Assembly (NCBI RefSeq): GCF_029222905.1
Contig: NZ_JARHUE010000004.1
Coordinates: 284,433-348,432, forward strand
Length of the DNA: 64,000 bases
Direction of reading: 5' to 3'
DNA from: Neptuniibacter sp. CAU 1671
GTDB lineage: Bacteria > Pseudomonadota > Gammaproteobacteria > Pseudomonadales > Balneatricaceae
Shown here: positions 55,850-64,000 of the stretch, piece after piece
Layout of the letters: each line of letters begins with the position of its first letter
How positions within the stretch are numbered: the stretch's first letter is position 1
Made by a program: the position numbers and the translations under genes
Notes under the pieces: model-generated
Database searches by the model: none
The model's input: only the letters and a program-made list of their open reading frames with translations
Told to the model about the DNA's origin: nothing

Positions 55850-56825
55850 CGCTATCACACTGCTTGAGGCGGTCAATCTGGCACTGAACCATGCGCTGCG
55901 TAACGATTCTGATGTTGTGTTGCTAGGGGAAGATATCGGCGTCAATGGTGGGGTATTTCGCGCAACTGCAGGCCTGCAGGCCACCTTTGGTGAACACCGG
56001 GTTCTGGATACCCCCCTGGCCGAAGCGATGATTGCCGGGTTGGCCGTCGGCATGTCCAGTCAGGGACTGAAACCCGTCGCAGAAATTCAGTTTATGGGCT
56101 TTATCTTTCCGGCCATGGAACAACTGGTCGTGCATGCGGCCCGGATGCGTAACCGGACCCGAGGCCGCCTGAGTTGTCCGTTAGTGGTCAGGGCTCCCTA
56201 CGGAGGTGGCATTCATGCACCGGAGCACCATTCCGAAAGTACTGAAGCCCTGTTTGCCCATATCCCCGGCTTGAAAGTCGTGATTCCCTCCTCGCCTCAA
56301 CGCGCTTATGGCCTGCTCTTGGCTGCCATTGCAGACCCTGATCCGGTCCTGATTCTTGAACCCAAACGGATCTATCGCAGTGTTAAAGAACCTGTGACGG
56401 ATGACGGTAAACCTCTGCCATTGGGCCGCTGTTATACCTTACGTCCGGGACGCGATATCACACTGGTCAGTTGGGGCGCCATGATCTGTGAAACCCTCAA
56501 AGCAGCTGAAACATTGGCCGAAGAAGGCATTGATGCGGAAGTGATTGATCTGGTGACACTGAACCCTCTCGATATCGACACGCTGCTACAGTCGGTGACA
56601 CGCACCGGTCGGCTGGTGGTGGTGCAGGAGGCACCCCGCACCTGTGGTATCGGCGCCGAAATTGCCGCGTCAGTGTCAGAACATTGCCTGTTGAGTCTGC
56701 AGGCACCCGTACGCCGTGTATCCGGGTACGACACCATCATGCCTTACCTGAAGCTGGAACAGCACTACCTGCCAAACACTGCCGATATTGTGCAAGCCGC
56801 AAAACAGTCGATGGAGGCGTTATGA
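55842..56825 (+). CDS. branched-chain 2-oxoacid dehydrogenase E1 beta subunit
   Basis: E1beta pairs with E1alpha to form the active site. The 327-residue transketolase-type protein has VVLLGEDIGVNGGVFRATAG, DTPLAEAMIAGLAVGMSSQG, VRAPYGGGIHAPEHHSESTE with the catalytic His, and LVVVQEAPRTCGIGAEIAAS. GGAGG five bases before ATG 55842 decides the start, within the end of the E1alpha gene. Its TGA overlaps the E2 start as ATGA, so the three subunits are translated in step. Confidence 0.9.
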   Translation: MNNAITLLEAVNLALNHALRNDSDVVLLGEDIGVNGGVFRATAGLQATFGEHRVLDTPLAEAMIAGLAVGMSSQGLKPVAEIQFMGFIFPAMEQLVVHAARMRNRTRGRLSCPLVVRAPYGGGIHAPEHHSESTEALFAHIPGLKVVIPSSPQRAYGLLLAAIADPDPVLILEPKRIYRSVKEPVTDDGKPLPLGRCYTLRPGRDITLVSWGAMICETLKAAETLAEEGIDAEVIDLVTLNPLDIDTLLQSVTRTGRLVVVQEAPRTCGIGAEIAASVSEHCLLSLQAPVRRVSGYDTIMPYLKLEQHYLPNTADIVQAAKQSMEAL

Positions 56826-57928
56826 AATATTTCAAACTGCCTGACCTGGGTGAAGGGCTCACCGAAGCCGAAATTGTCGAGTGGCATATTCAACCCGGAG
56901 ACAAGGTCACCGAAGATCAGACCCTGCTGACCGTCGAAACCGCCAAAGCACTTATAGAGCTACCCTCACCTCAGGCGGGAAAAGTCACGCATCTGTTTGG
57001 CCAGCCCGGCGATCTGCTTCATATCGGAGAACCCCTGCTGGAGTTTGAAGCAGGAGAAGACCAGAGCCAGAGTGTGGTCGGCGAGATCCCTGTTGCCCAT
57101 TCAGACAGCCGTCAACAACCTTTCATTGTCGGAGCCGCCCAGACGAATACTGAATCAAACAGCATCCGGGTCACACCGGCGGTTCGCGCCCTCGCCAATC
57201 GACTGCAGGTAGATATTCACGCGGTCAAGGCATCAGGCCATCAGGGACAGATTACCCCCGCAGATATCGAGCGCGCGGCCCAACTGGCTGAACAACACGG
57301 TCCCGCCCTTCCCCTGAAAGGTACCCGACGTCATATGGCCACCCGTATGCAGCAGGCACACGCAGAAGTGGTGCCGGTCACCCTGACGGAGCAGGTAAGT
57401 ATTGCTCACTGGCCTGAAGACGCAGACATTACTCTGAAACTGATTCAGGCAATTGCTCATGCCTGTGCGCAGGTACCTGAGATGAACAGCTGGTTTGACG
57501 GTCAGTTGCTGACCTGGCGACAACATACCCAGTTGGATTTAGGTATCGCGGTGGACACTGAGCAGGGACTTTTTGTACCGGTTCTCAGAGATGTAACGGC
57601 CCGTTCAGGGCAGGATCTGCGGCAAGGTCTGGACCGTCTGCGCAAAGACGTTGCTGCTCGGTCTATCCCCCCACAGGAGATGCAGGGCGCCACCTTTACC
57701 CTGAGTAATTTCGGCATGCTGGGTGGGCTTTTTGCCACCCCCATTGTGATTCCGCCACAGATTGGCATTCTTGCGGTGGGTCGAAAATTTGCCTACCCCG
57801 TGCCATCTGATGCTGGCATCAGATTAGCGGCTCACCTGCCTTTCTCACTGACCTTTGATCACCGTGCGCTGACGGGTGCAGAGGCGGCGCGGTTTCTAGC
57901 CGCAGTCACCACTCACCTACAGAAATAA
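56822..57928 (+). CDS. 2-oxoacid dehydrogenase E2 acyltransferase
   Basis: E2 transfers the acyl group from lipoate to CoA. The 368-residue protein has one lipoyl domain (PDLGEGLTEAEIVEWHIQPG, lipoyl-lysine K42 in VETAKALIE), a peripheral-subunit-binding domain (RVTPAVRALANRLQVDIHAV) and the CoA-dependent catalytic domain, ending FDHRALTGAEAARFL. In the classic HRxxDG catalytic motif the Asp is Thr here (H347, T351). Some E2 proteins have Asn at this place, so activity is still likely but altered. ATG overlaps E1beta (ATGA). No E3 gene follows. Confidence 0.88.
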   Translation: MKYFKLPDLGEGLTEAEIVEWHIQPGDKVTEDQTLLTVETAKALIELPSPQAGKVTHLFGQPGDLLHIGEPLLEFEAGEDQSQSVVGEIPVAHSDSRQQPFIVGAAQTNTESNSIRVTPAVRALANRLQVDIHAVKASGHQGQITPADIERAAQLAEQHGPALPLKGTRRHMATRMQQAHAEVVPVTLTEQVSIAHWPEDADITLKLIQAIAHACAQVPEMNSWFDGQLLTWRQHTQLDLGIAVDTEQGLFVPVLRDVTARSGQDLRQGLDRLRKDVAARSIPPQEMQGATFTLSNFGMLGGLFATPIVIPPQIGILAVGRKFAYPVPSDAGIRLAAHLPFSLTFDHRALTGAEAARFLAAVTTHLQK

Positions 57929-58231
57929 AACGGCTGAATGAAAAAATTTGTGCAATGCAGCAAAAATCTTTATAGTCTTAAAATCATCAGGTTAATGTTT
58001 TGTGCAACCTTTTTCACATTGCACAATCCAAGCTTCAGAGAAATTGATTGTGATCTACACTGACAACAAAGGACAGATACTTGTGGGGATACATGAACCT
58101 CGCCTGGCTGTGTATAAAGAGGGCGTTGCGAACATCTAACTTTGACCGATAACGGCCATTGCTCCTCGGCAAGTACCTTAGTCTCAACCTGACGCATTGT
58201 TTCCGTTTGGCTGCAACAAAGGTGACTGTTT
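57929..58231 (+). promoter_or_regulatory. 303-base region upstream of prkA with a dyad
   Basis: No gene is seen here. TTGTGCAA (58000-58007) and TTGCACAA (58019-58026) form a perfect 8-bp inverted repeat with 11 bases between, and a third copy TTGTGCAA lies at 57948-57955, 52 bases away, about five helical turns. A repeated dyad of this kind suggests a dimeric regulator of the prkA operon; the protein is not known. No clear -24/-12 sigma-54 promoter was found by eye. Confidence 0.5.
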
Positions 58232-60154
58232 ATGAGTATTTTTGACCACTACAAGGCGCGTTATGACTCCATCCAGCAGGAAGAACTTTCACTGGATGAA
58301 TACCTAAACCTTTGTAAACAGGACCCGTTGGTTTACGCCGATGCGGCAGAACGCATGCTGCAAGCCATTGGCAAGCCTGAACTGGTCGACACCTCGAAAG
58401 ACCCTCGCCTCAGCCGCATATTTTCCAACAAACTGATCAAACGCTACCCCGCCTTCAGTGAGTTTTATGGCATGGAAGATGCCATCGAAAACATCGTCGC
58501 CTACTTCAAACATGCTGCACAGGGCCTGGAAGAACGGAAACAGATTCTCTACCTGCTTGGTCCGGTAGGGGGCGGTAAATCCTCACTGGCTGAACGGCTG
58601 AAACACCTGATGGAGCGGATCCCCTTTTATGCCATTAAGGGATCACCCGTGTTTGAATCACCATTGGGCCTGTTCCGGCCGGAAGAAGATGCCACCATTC
58701 TGGAAGAGGAGTACGGCATTCCGCGCCGTTACCTGAAAGGGATCATGTCACCTTGGGCAGCCAAACGCCTGCATGAATATGGCGGAGATCTCTCCAAATT
58801 CAGAGTGGTTAAACTCTACCCCTCCATTCTGGACCAGATCGCCATTGCCAAAACCGAACCGGGCGATGAAAACAATCAGGATATCTCCAGCCTGGTGGGT
58901 AAGGTCGATATTCGTAAACTTGAAGACTTCCCACAACACGATCCGGATGCTTACAGTTTCTCCGGCGCATTGTGCCGGGCAAACCAGGGGATCATGGAAT
59001 TTGTCGAGATGTTCAAAGCCCCAATCAAGGTACTTCACCCGCTGTTGACCGCTACCCAGGAGGGTAACTACAACAGTACTGAAGGCATGGGGGCAATTCC
59101 CTATGAAGGTATTCTGCTGGCCCACTCCAACGAGTCCGAGTGGCAGACCTTCAAGAACAACAAAACCAATGAAGCCTTCATCGACCGAATCTATATTGTC
59201 AAAGTGCCCTACTGCACCCGGGTCACTGAAGAGATTCATATCTATGAAAAACTGCTGGAACACAGTTCTCTGGCATCGGCACCCTGTGCACCGGACACAC
59301 TGAACATGCTGGCCCAGTTCACCGTACTGTCGCGTATTAAAGAGCCGGAAAACTCCAGTGTATTCTCTAAAATGCGGGTCTATAACGGTGAGAATCTGAA
59401 GGATACCGATCCGAAAGCCAAGTCGATGCAGGAATACAAAGATATTGCCGGTGTCGATGAAGCGATGAACGGCCTTTCAACCCGATTCGCTTTCAAGATT
59501 CTTTCCAAAGTCTTTAACTTTGATGCCTCTGAGGTGTCAGCCAACCCGGTTCATCTGCTGTATGTGCTGGAAAAAGAGATCGAACAGCAGCAGTTCCCAC
59601 CGGAAACCCAGGAACGTTATCTCGGCTTCCTGAAAGAGTTTATCGCACCAAAATATATCGAGTTTCTGGGTAAAGAGATCCAGACCGCTTACCTGGAATC
59701 TTACTCCGAGTATGGCCAGAACATCTTTGACCGTTATGTCACCTATGCCGATTTCTGGATTCAGGATCAGGAGTACCGTGATCCGGAAACCGGCGACATT
59801 CTGGACCGTAAAGCAATCAATGAAGAGCTGGAAAAAGTCGAAAAACCGGCTGGAATCAGTAATCCAAAAGATTTCCGCCACGAAATCGTCAACTTCGTAC
59901 TGCGTGCCCGGGCCAATAACAATGGCAAAAATCCGTCCTGGATGAGTTACGAAAAAATGCGTTCAGTGATCGAGAAAAAAATGTTCTCCAACACTGAGGA
60001 TCTGCTGCCGGTGATCTCCTTCAATGCGAAGGCCTCCAGCGATGAGCAGAAAAAACATGGTGAGTTTGTGAAACGAATGATCGAACGTGGCTATACCGAA
60101 AAACAGGTTCGCCTGTTGTCCGAATGGTATATCCGCGTGCGTAAATCGCAGTAA
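58232..60154 (+). CDS. prkA: PrkA-type serine protein kinase (YeaG)
   Basis: PrkA/YeaG is an AAA-type ATPase with kinase activity in starvation and nitrogen-stress responses. The 640-residue protein has LYLLGPVGGGKSSLAERLKH (Walker A), an AAA-type core (FSGALCRANQGIMEFVEMFK, LLTATQEGNYNSTEGMGAIP) and the C-terminal PrkA domain. Normal length. AAAGGTGA seven bases before the ATG is a strong ribosome site. It begins the prkA-yeaH-spoVR operon and has a long upstream region with a dyad. Confidence 0.95.
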   Translation: MSIFDHYKARYDSIQQEELSLDEYLNLCKQDPLVYADAAERMLQAIGKPELVDTSKDPRLSRIFSNKLIKRYPAFSEFYGMEDAIENIVAYFKHAAQGLEERKQILYLLGPVGGGKSSLAERLKHLMERIPFYAIKGSPVFESPLGLFRPEEDATILEEEYGIPRRYLKGIMSPWAAKRLHEYGGDLSKFRVVKLYPSILDQIAIAKTEPGDENNQDISSLVGKVDIRKLEDFPQHDPDAYSFSGALCRANQGIMEFVEMFKAPIKVLHPLLTATQEGNYNSTEGMGAIPYEGILLAHSNESEWQTFKNNKTNEAFIDRIYIVKVPYCTRVTEEIHIYEKLLEHSSLASAPCAPDTLNMLAQFTVLSRIKEPENSSVFSKMRVYNGENLKDTDPKAKSMQEYKDIAGVDEAMNGLSTRFAFKILSKVFNFDASEVSANPVHLLYVLEKEIEQQQFPPETQERYLGFLKEFIAPKYIEFLGKEIQTAYLESYSEYGQNIFDRYVTYADFWIQDQEYRDPETGDILDRKAINEELEKVEKPAGISNPKDFRHEIVNFVLRARANNNGKNPSWMSYEKMRSVIEKKMFSNTEDLLPVISFNAKASSDEQKKHGEFVKRMIERGYTEKQVRLLSEWYIRVRKSQ

Positions 60155-60245
60155 AGCACCACCGTGCAGGCAATAAAATCAAAACAGGGTCATCCTGCAG
60201 AACACCGCAGGAGAGGCCCCAGGACGGGGTTACGGGAACTGTTGT

Positions 60246-61526
60246 ATGAGCTATATCATCGATCGCCGTCAAAACGCGAAAAAGAAAAGCACAGTCAACC
60301 GTCAGCGTTTTCTTAAACGCTACAAGAAACATATCAAAGAGGCGGTGGAGGGTGCTGTAAACAGCCGCTCTATCACCGATATGGACAAGGGTGGCAGTGT
60401 ATCTATCCCACGGCGGGATATCTCAGAGCCGGTGTTTCACCATGGTGAAGGCGGTGTCCGCAACCGGGTCTTCCCCGGCAACAAAGAGTTTGTGGTTGGG
60501 GATGAATTCCAGCGCCCTCAGGGCGGTGGCGGGTCCGGCAGCGGCCAGGGCAAAGCCAGTGATCAGGGTGAAGGTGAGGATGACTTCACCTTTCAGATCA
60601 GTCAGGAAGAGTTTCTCGATTTCATGTTCGATGGACTTGAACTGCCCTATCTGGTGAAAAAACAACTCAAGGATACCACCCAGTTTGAGACGCGCCGGGC
60701 CGGCTTCACCAATGCTGGCAGTCCGGACAAAATTCATGTTGTCCGCTCCCTGCGCTCCGCCCACGCCCGTCGTATCGCACTGTCCGGCAAAGAGCGGCGT
60801 AAGTTACGTGAGGCCGAGGCACAACTGGAGACACTACTGGCCGACCAGCCGGACGCCTCCGAGCAGATCGCAGCCCTGAGAGAAGAGATCGAACAACTGA
60901 AAAAACGCCTGAAACGAGTGCCCTTCATTGACGATTTCGACATCAAGTACAACAACCTGTTGCGGGTGCCTCTCCCTTCCAGCAAAGCAGTGATGTTCTG
61001 CCTGATGGATGTTTCAGGTTCGATGACTCAGCCGGTTAAAGACATGGCCAAACGCTTTTTTATCCTGCTTTACCTGTTCCTGAAGCGGAATTACAAACAG
61101 ATTGAGGTGGTGTTTATCCGCCACCACACTCAGGCCAAAGAGGTGGATGAAGAGGAGTTTTTCTACTCCCGCGAAACCGGCGGCACCATTGTCTCCAGCG
61201 CCTTAACCATGGCTGCAGATGTCATGGAAAAACGTTACCCGCCCGGTGAGTGGAATATCTATGTCGCCCAGGCCTCTGATGGCGACAACTGGGATGGCGA
61301 CTCTCCGGTCTGCTCACAACTGCTCAATGAGCGGTTACTGAAACGGGTGCAGTACTTCTCCTACGTCGAAATAACCACCGGTCCGCACCAGAACCTCTGG
61401 ATGGAATATGAGAAGGTCCAGGCCAAATGGCCAGACTGTTTCATGATGCAGCAGATCATGGAACCCGCTGACATCTATCCGGTATTCCGTAATCTGTTTA
61501 CCCGCAAAGTGGAGGGCGCCGCATGA
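60246..61526 (+). CDS. yeaH: YeaH-family (DUF444) protein
   Basis: The 426-residue protein begins [20 protein letters not shown], with a Gly-rich segment ([20 protein letters not shown]), a coiled-coil middle ([20 protein letters not shown]) and a C-terminal von Willebrand A-type fold with the metal site [20 protein letters not shown]. This DUF444 family is always next to prkA and spoVR and acts in stress response and stationary phase; the mechanism is not settled. The stop overlaps the spoVR ATG (ATGA). Confidence 0.95.
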   Translation: MSYIIDRRQNAKKKSTVNRQRFLKRYKKHIKEAVEGAVNSRSITDMDKGGSVSIPRRDISEPVFHHGEGGVRNRVFPGNKEFVVGDEFQRPQGGGGSGSGQGKASDQGEGEDDFTFQISQEEFLDFMFDGLELPYLVKKQLKDTTQFETRRAGFTNAGSPDKIHVVRSLRSAHARRIALSGKERRKLREAEAQLETLLADQPDASEQIAALREEIEQLKKRLKRVPFIDDFDIKYNNLLRVPLPSSKAVMFCLMDVSGSMTQPVKDMAKRFFILLYLFLKRNYKQIEVVFIRHHTQAKEVDEEEFFYSRETGGTIVSSALTMAADVMEKRYPPGEWNIYVAQASDGDNWDGDSPVCSQLLNERLLKRVQYFSYVEITTGPHQNLWMEYEKVQAKWPDCFMMQQIMEPADIYPVFRNLFTRKVEGAA

Positions 61527-63052
61527 AAAAGAAAAAGCAGCCCATCTCCACTGGCGCCGAATGGACCTTTGAGCTGGTGCAGCGTTATGACCAGGAGATT
61601 GGCCGTATCGCCGCTGAGTTTGGACTGGATACCTATCCAAATCAGATTGAGATCATCACCTCAGAGCAGATGATGGATGCCTATTCATCTGTCGGGATGC
61701 CACTCAATTACAACCATTGGTCGTTTGGTAAACAGTTTGTCGAAACCGAACAGAACTACAAACGTGGTCGTATGGGGCTGGCGTATGAGATTGTGATCAA
61801 CTCCAATCCCTGTATCGCCTACCTGATGGAAGAGAACACCATGACCATGCAGGCGCTGGTCATTGCCCATGCCTGTTATGGCCACAATTCGTTCTTTAAA
61901 GGTAACTACCTGTTCCGCACCTGGACCGATGCCAGCGCGATTATCGATTACCTGCTGTTTGCGAAAAGCTACATTCGGCAGTGTGAAGAGCGACACGGTG
62001 TCGAAGCCGTGGAAGAACTACTGGATTCATGTCACGCCCTGATGAACTACGGGGTCAATCGCTATATCCGGCCGCAGCCACTTACCGCGACAGAGGAGCG
62101 GGAACGGCAACGCTCACGTGAAGAATATATCCAGCGCCACCTGAATGACCTGTGGAATACCATTCCGAAAAAATCCGCCAGCAAGACACCCAAAGCACCG
62201 CGTTTCCCGGCGGAACCGGAAGAAAACATTCTCTATTTTGTCGAAAAAAACGCGCCACTGCTGGAACCCTGGCAGCGTGAAATCGTGCGTATTGTGCGCA
62301 AAGTGGCGCAGTATTTTTATCCTCAGAAACAGACTCAGGTGATGAACGAGGGCTGGGCCTGTTTCTGGCACTACACCCTGCTGCATGCCCTGCATGATGA
62401 AGGTCTGGTTACCGACGGTTTTATGATGGAGTTCCTCCATTCACACACCAGTGTGGTCCACCAGCCTGCCTTTGACAGTCCCTATTTCAACGGCATCAAC
62501 CCCTACACGCTCGGCTACAACATGATGCAGGACATCAAACGTATCTGTACTGATCCAACCGAAGAGGACCGGGAATGGTTTCCGGAGATTGCCGGCAGTG
62601 ACTGGAAAGCCACCCTGAACGACGCGATGCGCAACTACAAGGATGAGAGTTTTATTCTGCAATTCCTGTCACCACGCCTGATCCGGGAGTTGAAGCTGTT
62701 CACCATTATGGACAACGCCAGTCAGCCTACGCTGGAGGTAACGTCAATCCATAATGAAAATGGCTATCGTCAGGTGCGTGAAGATCTGGCAGCACAATAC
62801 AATCTGGGTAACCGGGAGCCGAATATACAGGTCTACAACGTGGATGTGCGGGGTGATCGCAGCCTGACACTGCGCCATTACATGCACAACCAACAGCCTC
62901 TGGCAGAATCCAGTGCAGAGGTACTTAAGCATCTGCATCGCCTGTGGGGTTTCCCTGTCCATCTGGAATCGGTCCTGCCAGACAATACTGTCACCCGCAG
63001 TTTTCACTGCCCGGAGAAAGTCAGAGAACCGGTCACAGAAGACCTGATCTAG
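61523..63052 (+). CDS. SpoVR-family protein (YcgB)
   Basis: The 509-residue protein starts [20 protein letters not shown] and contains the family blocks [40 protein letters not shown] and [20 protein letters not shown], rich in conserved His, Tyr and Trp. SpoVR was named for cortex formation in Bacillus spores, but in gammaproteobacteria it partners PrkA and YeaH in a non-sporulation stress role. The start overlaps the yeaH stop. Its reaction is unknown. Confidence 0.95.
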   Translation: MKKKKQPISTGAEWTFELVQRYDQEIGRIAAEFGLDTYPNQIEIITSEQMMDAYSSVGMPLNYNHWSFGKQFVETEQNYKRGRMGLAYEIVINSNPCIAYLMEENTMTMQALVIAHACYGHNSFFKGNYLFRTWTDASAIIDYLLFAKSYIRQCEERHGVEAVEELLDSCHALMNYGVNRYIRPQPLTATEERERQRSREEYIQRHLNDLWNTIPKKSASKTPKAPRFPAEPEENILYFVEKNAPLLEPWQREIVRIVRKVAQYFYPQKQTQVMNEGWACFWHYTLLHALHDEGLVTDGFMMEFLHSHTSVVHQPAFDSPYFNGINPYTLGYNMMQDIKRICTDPTEEDREWFPEIAGSDWKATLNDAMRNYKDESFILQFLSPRLIRELKLFTIMDNASQPTLEVTSIHNENGYRQVREDLAAQYNLGNREPNIQVYNVDVRGDRSLTLRHYMHNQQPLAESSAEVLKHLHRLWGFPVHLESVLPDNTVTRSFHCPEKVREPVTEDLI

Positions 63053-63137
63053 GAAAACATCATCGCCCCTTGCCATAGCTGGTCGTGACAGAGGTATACT
63101 CTGTCACTGAACCTGCTGTCACTTCGGGAGATCATTA

Positions 63138-63503
63138 ATGGACTGTCTGTTCTGTAAAATCGTGAACAAGGAAATACCCGCCCAGATTGTGTTTGAGGAT
63201 GAGCGTGTCATTGCCTTTAATGACATCAACCCTCAGGCGCCCCACCATGTTCTGGTAATCCCGAAAAAACATATCGCCACCACCAATGAGATCTCTGATG
63301 AAGACACTGCACTGGTCGGTCGCATGCATCAGGCGGCGGCCGAAATCGCTGACAGTCTGGGCTTTGCTCAGGACGGCTATCGCTCGGTGCTGAACTGCAA
63401 CACGCATGGCGGGCAAACGGTGTATCACATCCATCTGCATCTGCTGGGTGGTAAACCACTGGGCTGGCCACCCTACACTGAAAAGCTGAAACAGCCGCTC
63501 TGA
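63138..63503 (+). CDS. HIT-family purine nucleoside phosphoramidase (HinT)
   Basis: The 121-residue protein has the HINT branch signature: MDCLFCKIVNKEIPAQIVFE, FNDINPQAPHHVLVIPKKHI, and the histidine triad VYHIHLHLLGGKPLGWPP. Such proteins cleave adenosine phosphoramidates and acyl adenylates. GGGAGA upstream of the ATG is a good ribosome site. It stands between spoVR and the P-loop ATPase, as an independent unit. Confidence 0.95.
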   Translation: MDCLFCKIVNKEIPAQIVFEDERVIAFNDINPQAPHHVLVIPKKHIATTNEISDEDTALVGRMHQAAAEIADSLGFAQDGYRSVLNCNTHGGQTVYHIHLHLLGGKPLGWPPYTEKLKQPL

Positions 63504-63529
63504 TTCCACCGCTCAGACCGGGGCTAAGC

Positions 63530-64000
63530 ATGACTGAACAGCACAATAAGCGTTTATTTCACTGGCGTGGTTACCGTCAGGCGCTGCAGGGACTGCATGA
63601 GCACCTGCACAGCGATAATGCAGTCTTTCTGTGCGGCGGCCAGGGCAGCGGCAAATCCACTCTGGTTAAAGAGCTGATTGCCGAATTTAGCGCCCACGGT
63701 TCGCCCCACCTGCTGTTTACCGAGCCGCTGCAACGCAGTGTGAGCCTGTACAAAGCACTGGCAGAAGAACTTGACCTGCCACCGCCCCGTAAAAAAGACC
63801 AGTTACTGAAAAAACTGCACCTGCTTAAGCAGGCTGACCAATGTTGTCTGATAGTGATCGATCAGAGTGCCATCGATTCAAGCCACGAAGTCACCCGCGC
63901 ACTCTTCAGGCTGTGCGATCCTACTACCCGGGTTTCAGGCAGCATCAAACTGGTGGTCGTGCGCGACGATTATCTGGTTTTGCCCACCCCGGACACGCCG
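63530..64000 (+). CDS. P-loop ATPase, N-terminal part (cut by window edge)
   Basis: From ATG 63530 the frame stays open for 157 codons to the end of the window. HWRGYRQALQGLHEHLHSDN is followed by FLCGGQGSGKSTLVKELIAE, a Walker A motif, and CCLIVIDQSAIDSSHEVTRA, a Walker B-like strand. It resembles the AAA ATPase module of ExeA/DamX-type proteins, which often end in a peptidoglycan-binding or SPOR domain. The C-terminal part lies outside the window, so the family remains open. Confidence 0.75.
   Translation, partial: MTEQHNKRLFHWRGYRQALQGLHEHLHSDNAVFLCGGQGSGKSTLVKELIAEFSAHGSPHLLFTEPLQRSVSLYKALAEELDLPPPRKKDQLLKKLHLLKQADQCCLIVIDQSAIDSSHEVTRALFRLCDPTTRVSGSIKLVVVRDDYLVLPTPDTP

Overview
The window is a chromosomal segment of a gammaproteobacterium. 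Gene content and order (mreBCD-maf-rng-yhdP-nitrilase; gatCAB; slyX-plsB; aroQ-accBC-prmA-zinc ribbon/DUF3426-dusB-fis-purHD; prkA-yeaH-spoVR) resemble marine Oceanospirillales such as Neptunomonas, Amphritea or Marinobacterium. That placement is inferred from gene content alone. Most of the window is compact core genome with translationally coupled operons; the AT-rich block at about 6.9-11.1 kb is clearly different.

Layout. 0-1.8 kb: end of an EAL-domain protein, a moaA remnant with internal deletions, a small conserved hypothetical gene and a NYN-domain protein. 1.9-5.2 kb: a tightly overlapping operon of glycerophosphodiesterase, a short GlpD-like FAD enzyme and a FGGY kinase, which together look like a route from glycerophosphodiesters and glycerol to DHAP. 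5.4-6.9 kb: selO. 6.9-11.1 kb: a minus-strand, AT-rich block of accessory genes separated by attC-like sites, read here as a remnant cassette array without a visible integrase. It holds a YefM antitoxin with a frameshifted YoeB toxin, a zinc-ribbon membrane protein, a DUF4124-glutaredoxin protein, a small membrane-anchored protein and a large TIGR04141/DUF6119-type protein. 11.0-11.6 kb: a noncoding stretch unusually rich in hairpins.

11.6-17.2 kb: AraC regulator and divergent SLC13-like transporter, a secreted small protein, a DEDD exonuclease, a DUF1348 protein, an AhpD-like protein and a divergent LysR regulator with a perfect inverted repeat between them. 17.4-26.6 kb (minus): cell-shape operon mreBCD followed by maf, rng, yhdP and a nitrilase-family amidase; mreC appears to use a rare ATT start. 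26.8-30.1 kb: gatCAB. 30.2-32.1 kb: TorF-like porin, a gamma-glutamylcyclotransferase-like protein and a membrane-anchored cold-shock-domain protein. 32.3-34.7 kb: slyX-plsB. 34.7-39.0 kb (minus): mpl-ubiX and tsaB-uppP-rsmJ. 39.2-43.2 kb: fbp, ppa, small hypotheticals and an orphan ParA.

43.5-52.9 kb: aroQ, accBC, prmA, a DUF3426 protein with an (EP)18 tract encoded by a hexanucleotide repeat, dusB-fis, purHD and a SPOR lipoprotein. 53.0-57.9 kb: YciA-type thioesterase, then an amino-acid dehydrogenase and E1alpha-E1beta-E2 of a branched-chain 2-oxoacid dehydrogenase, giving a route from branched amino acids to acyl-CoA with E3 supplied elsewhere. 58.2-63.1 kb: prkA-yeaH-spoVR stress operon, then a HIT protein and the start of a P-loop ATPase.

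The most interesting points are the cassette-like array with its broken toxin and TIGR04141 gene, the hairpin-rich locus beside it, the moaA mini-gene, the ATT start of mreC, the shortened GlpD operon and the membrane-tethered cold-shock domain.
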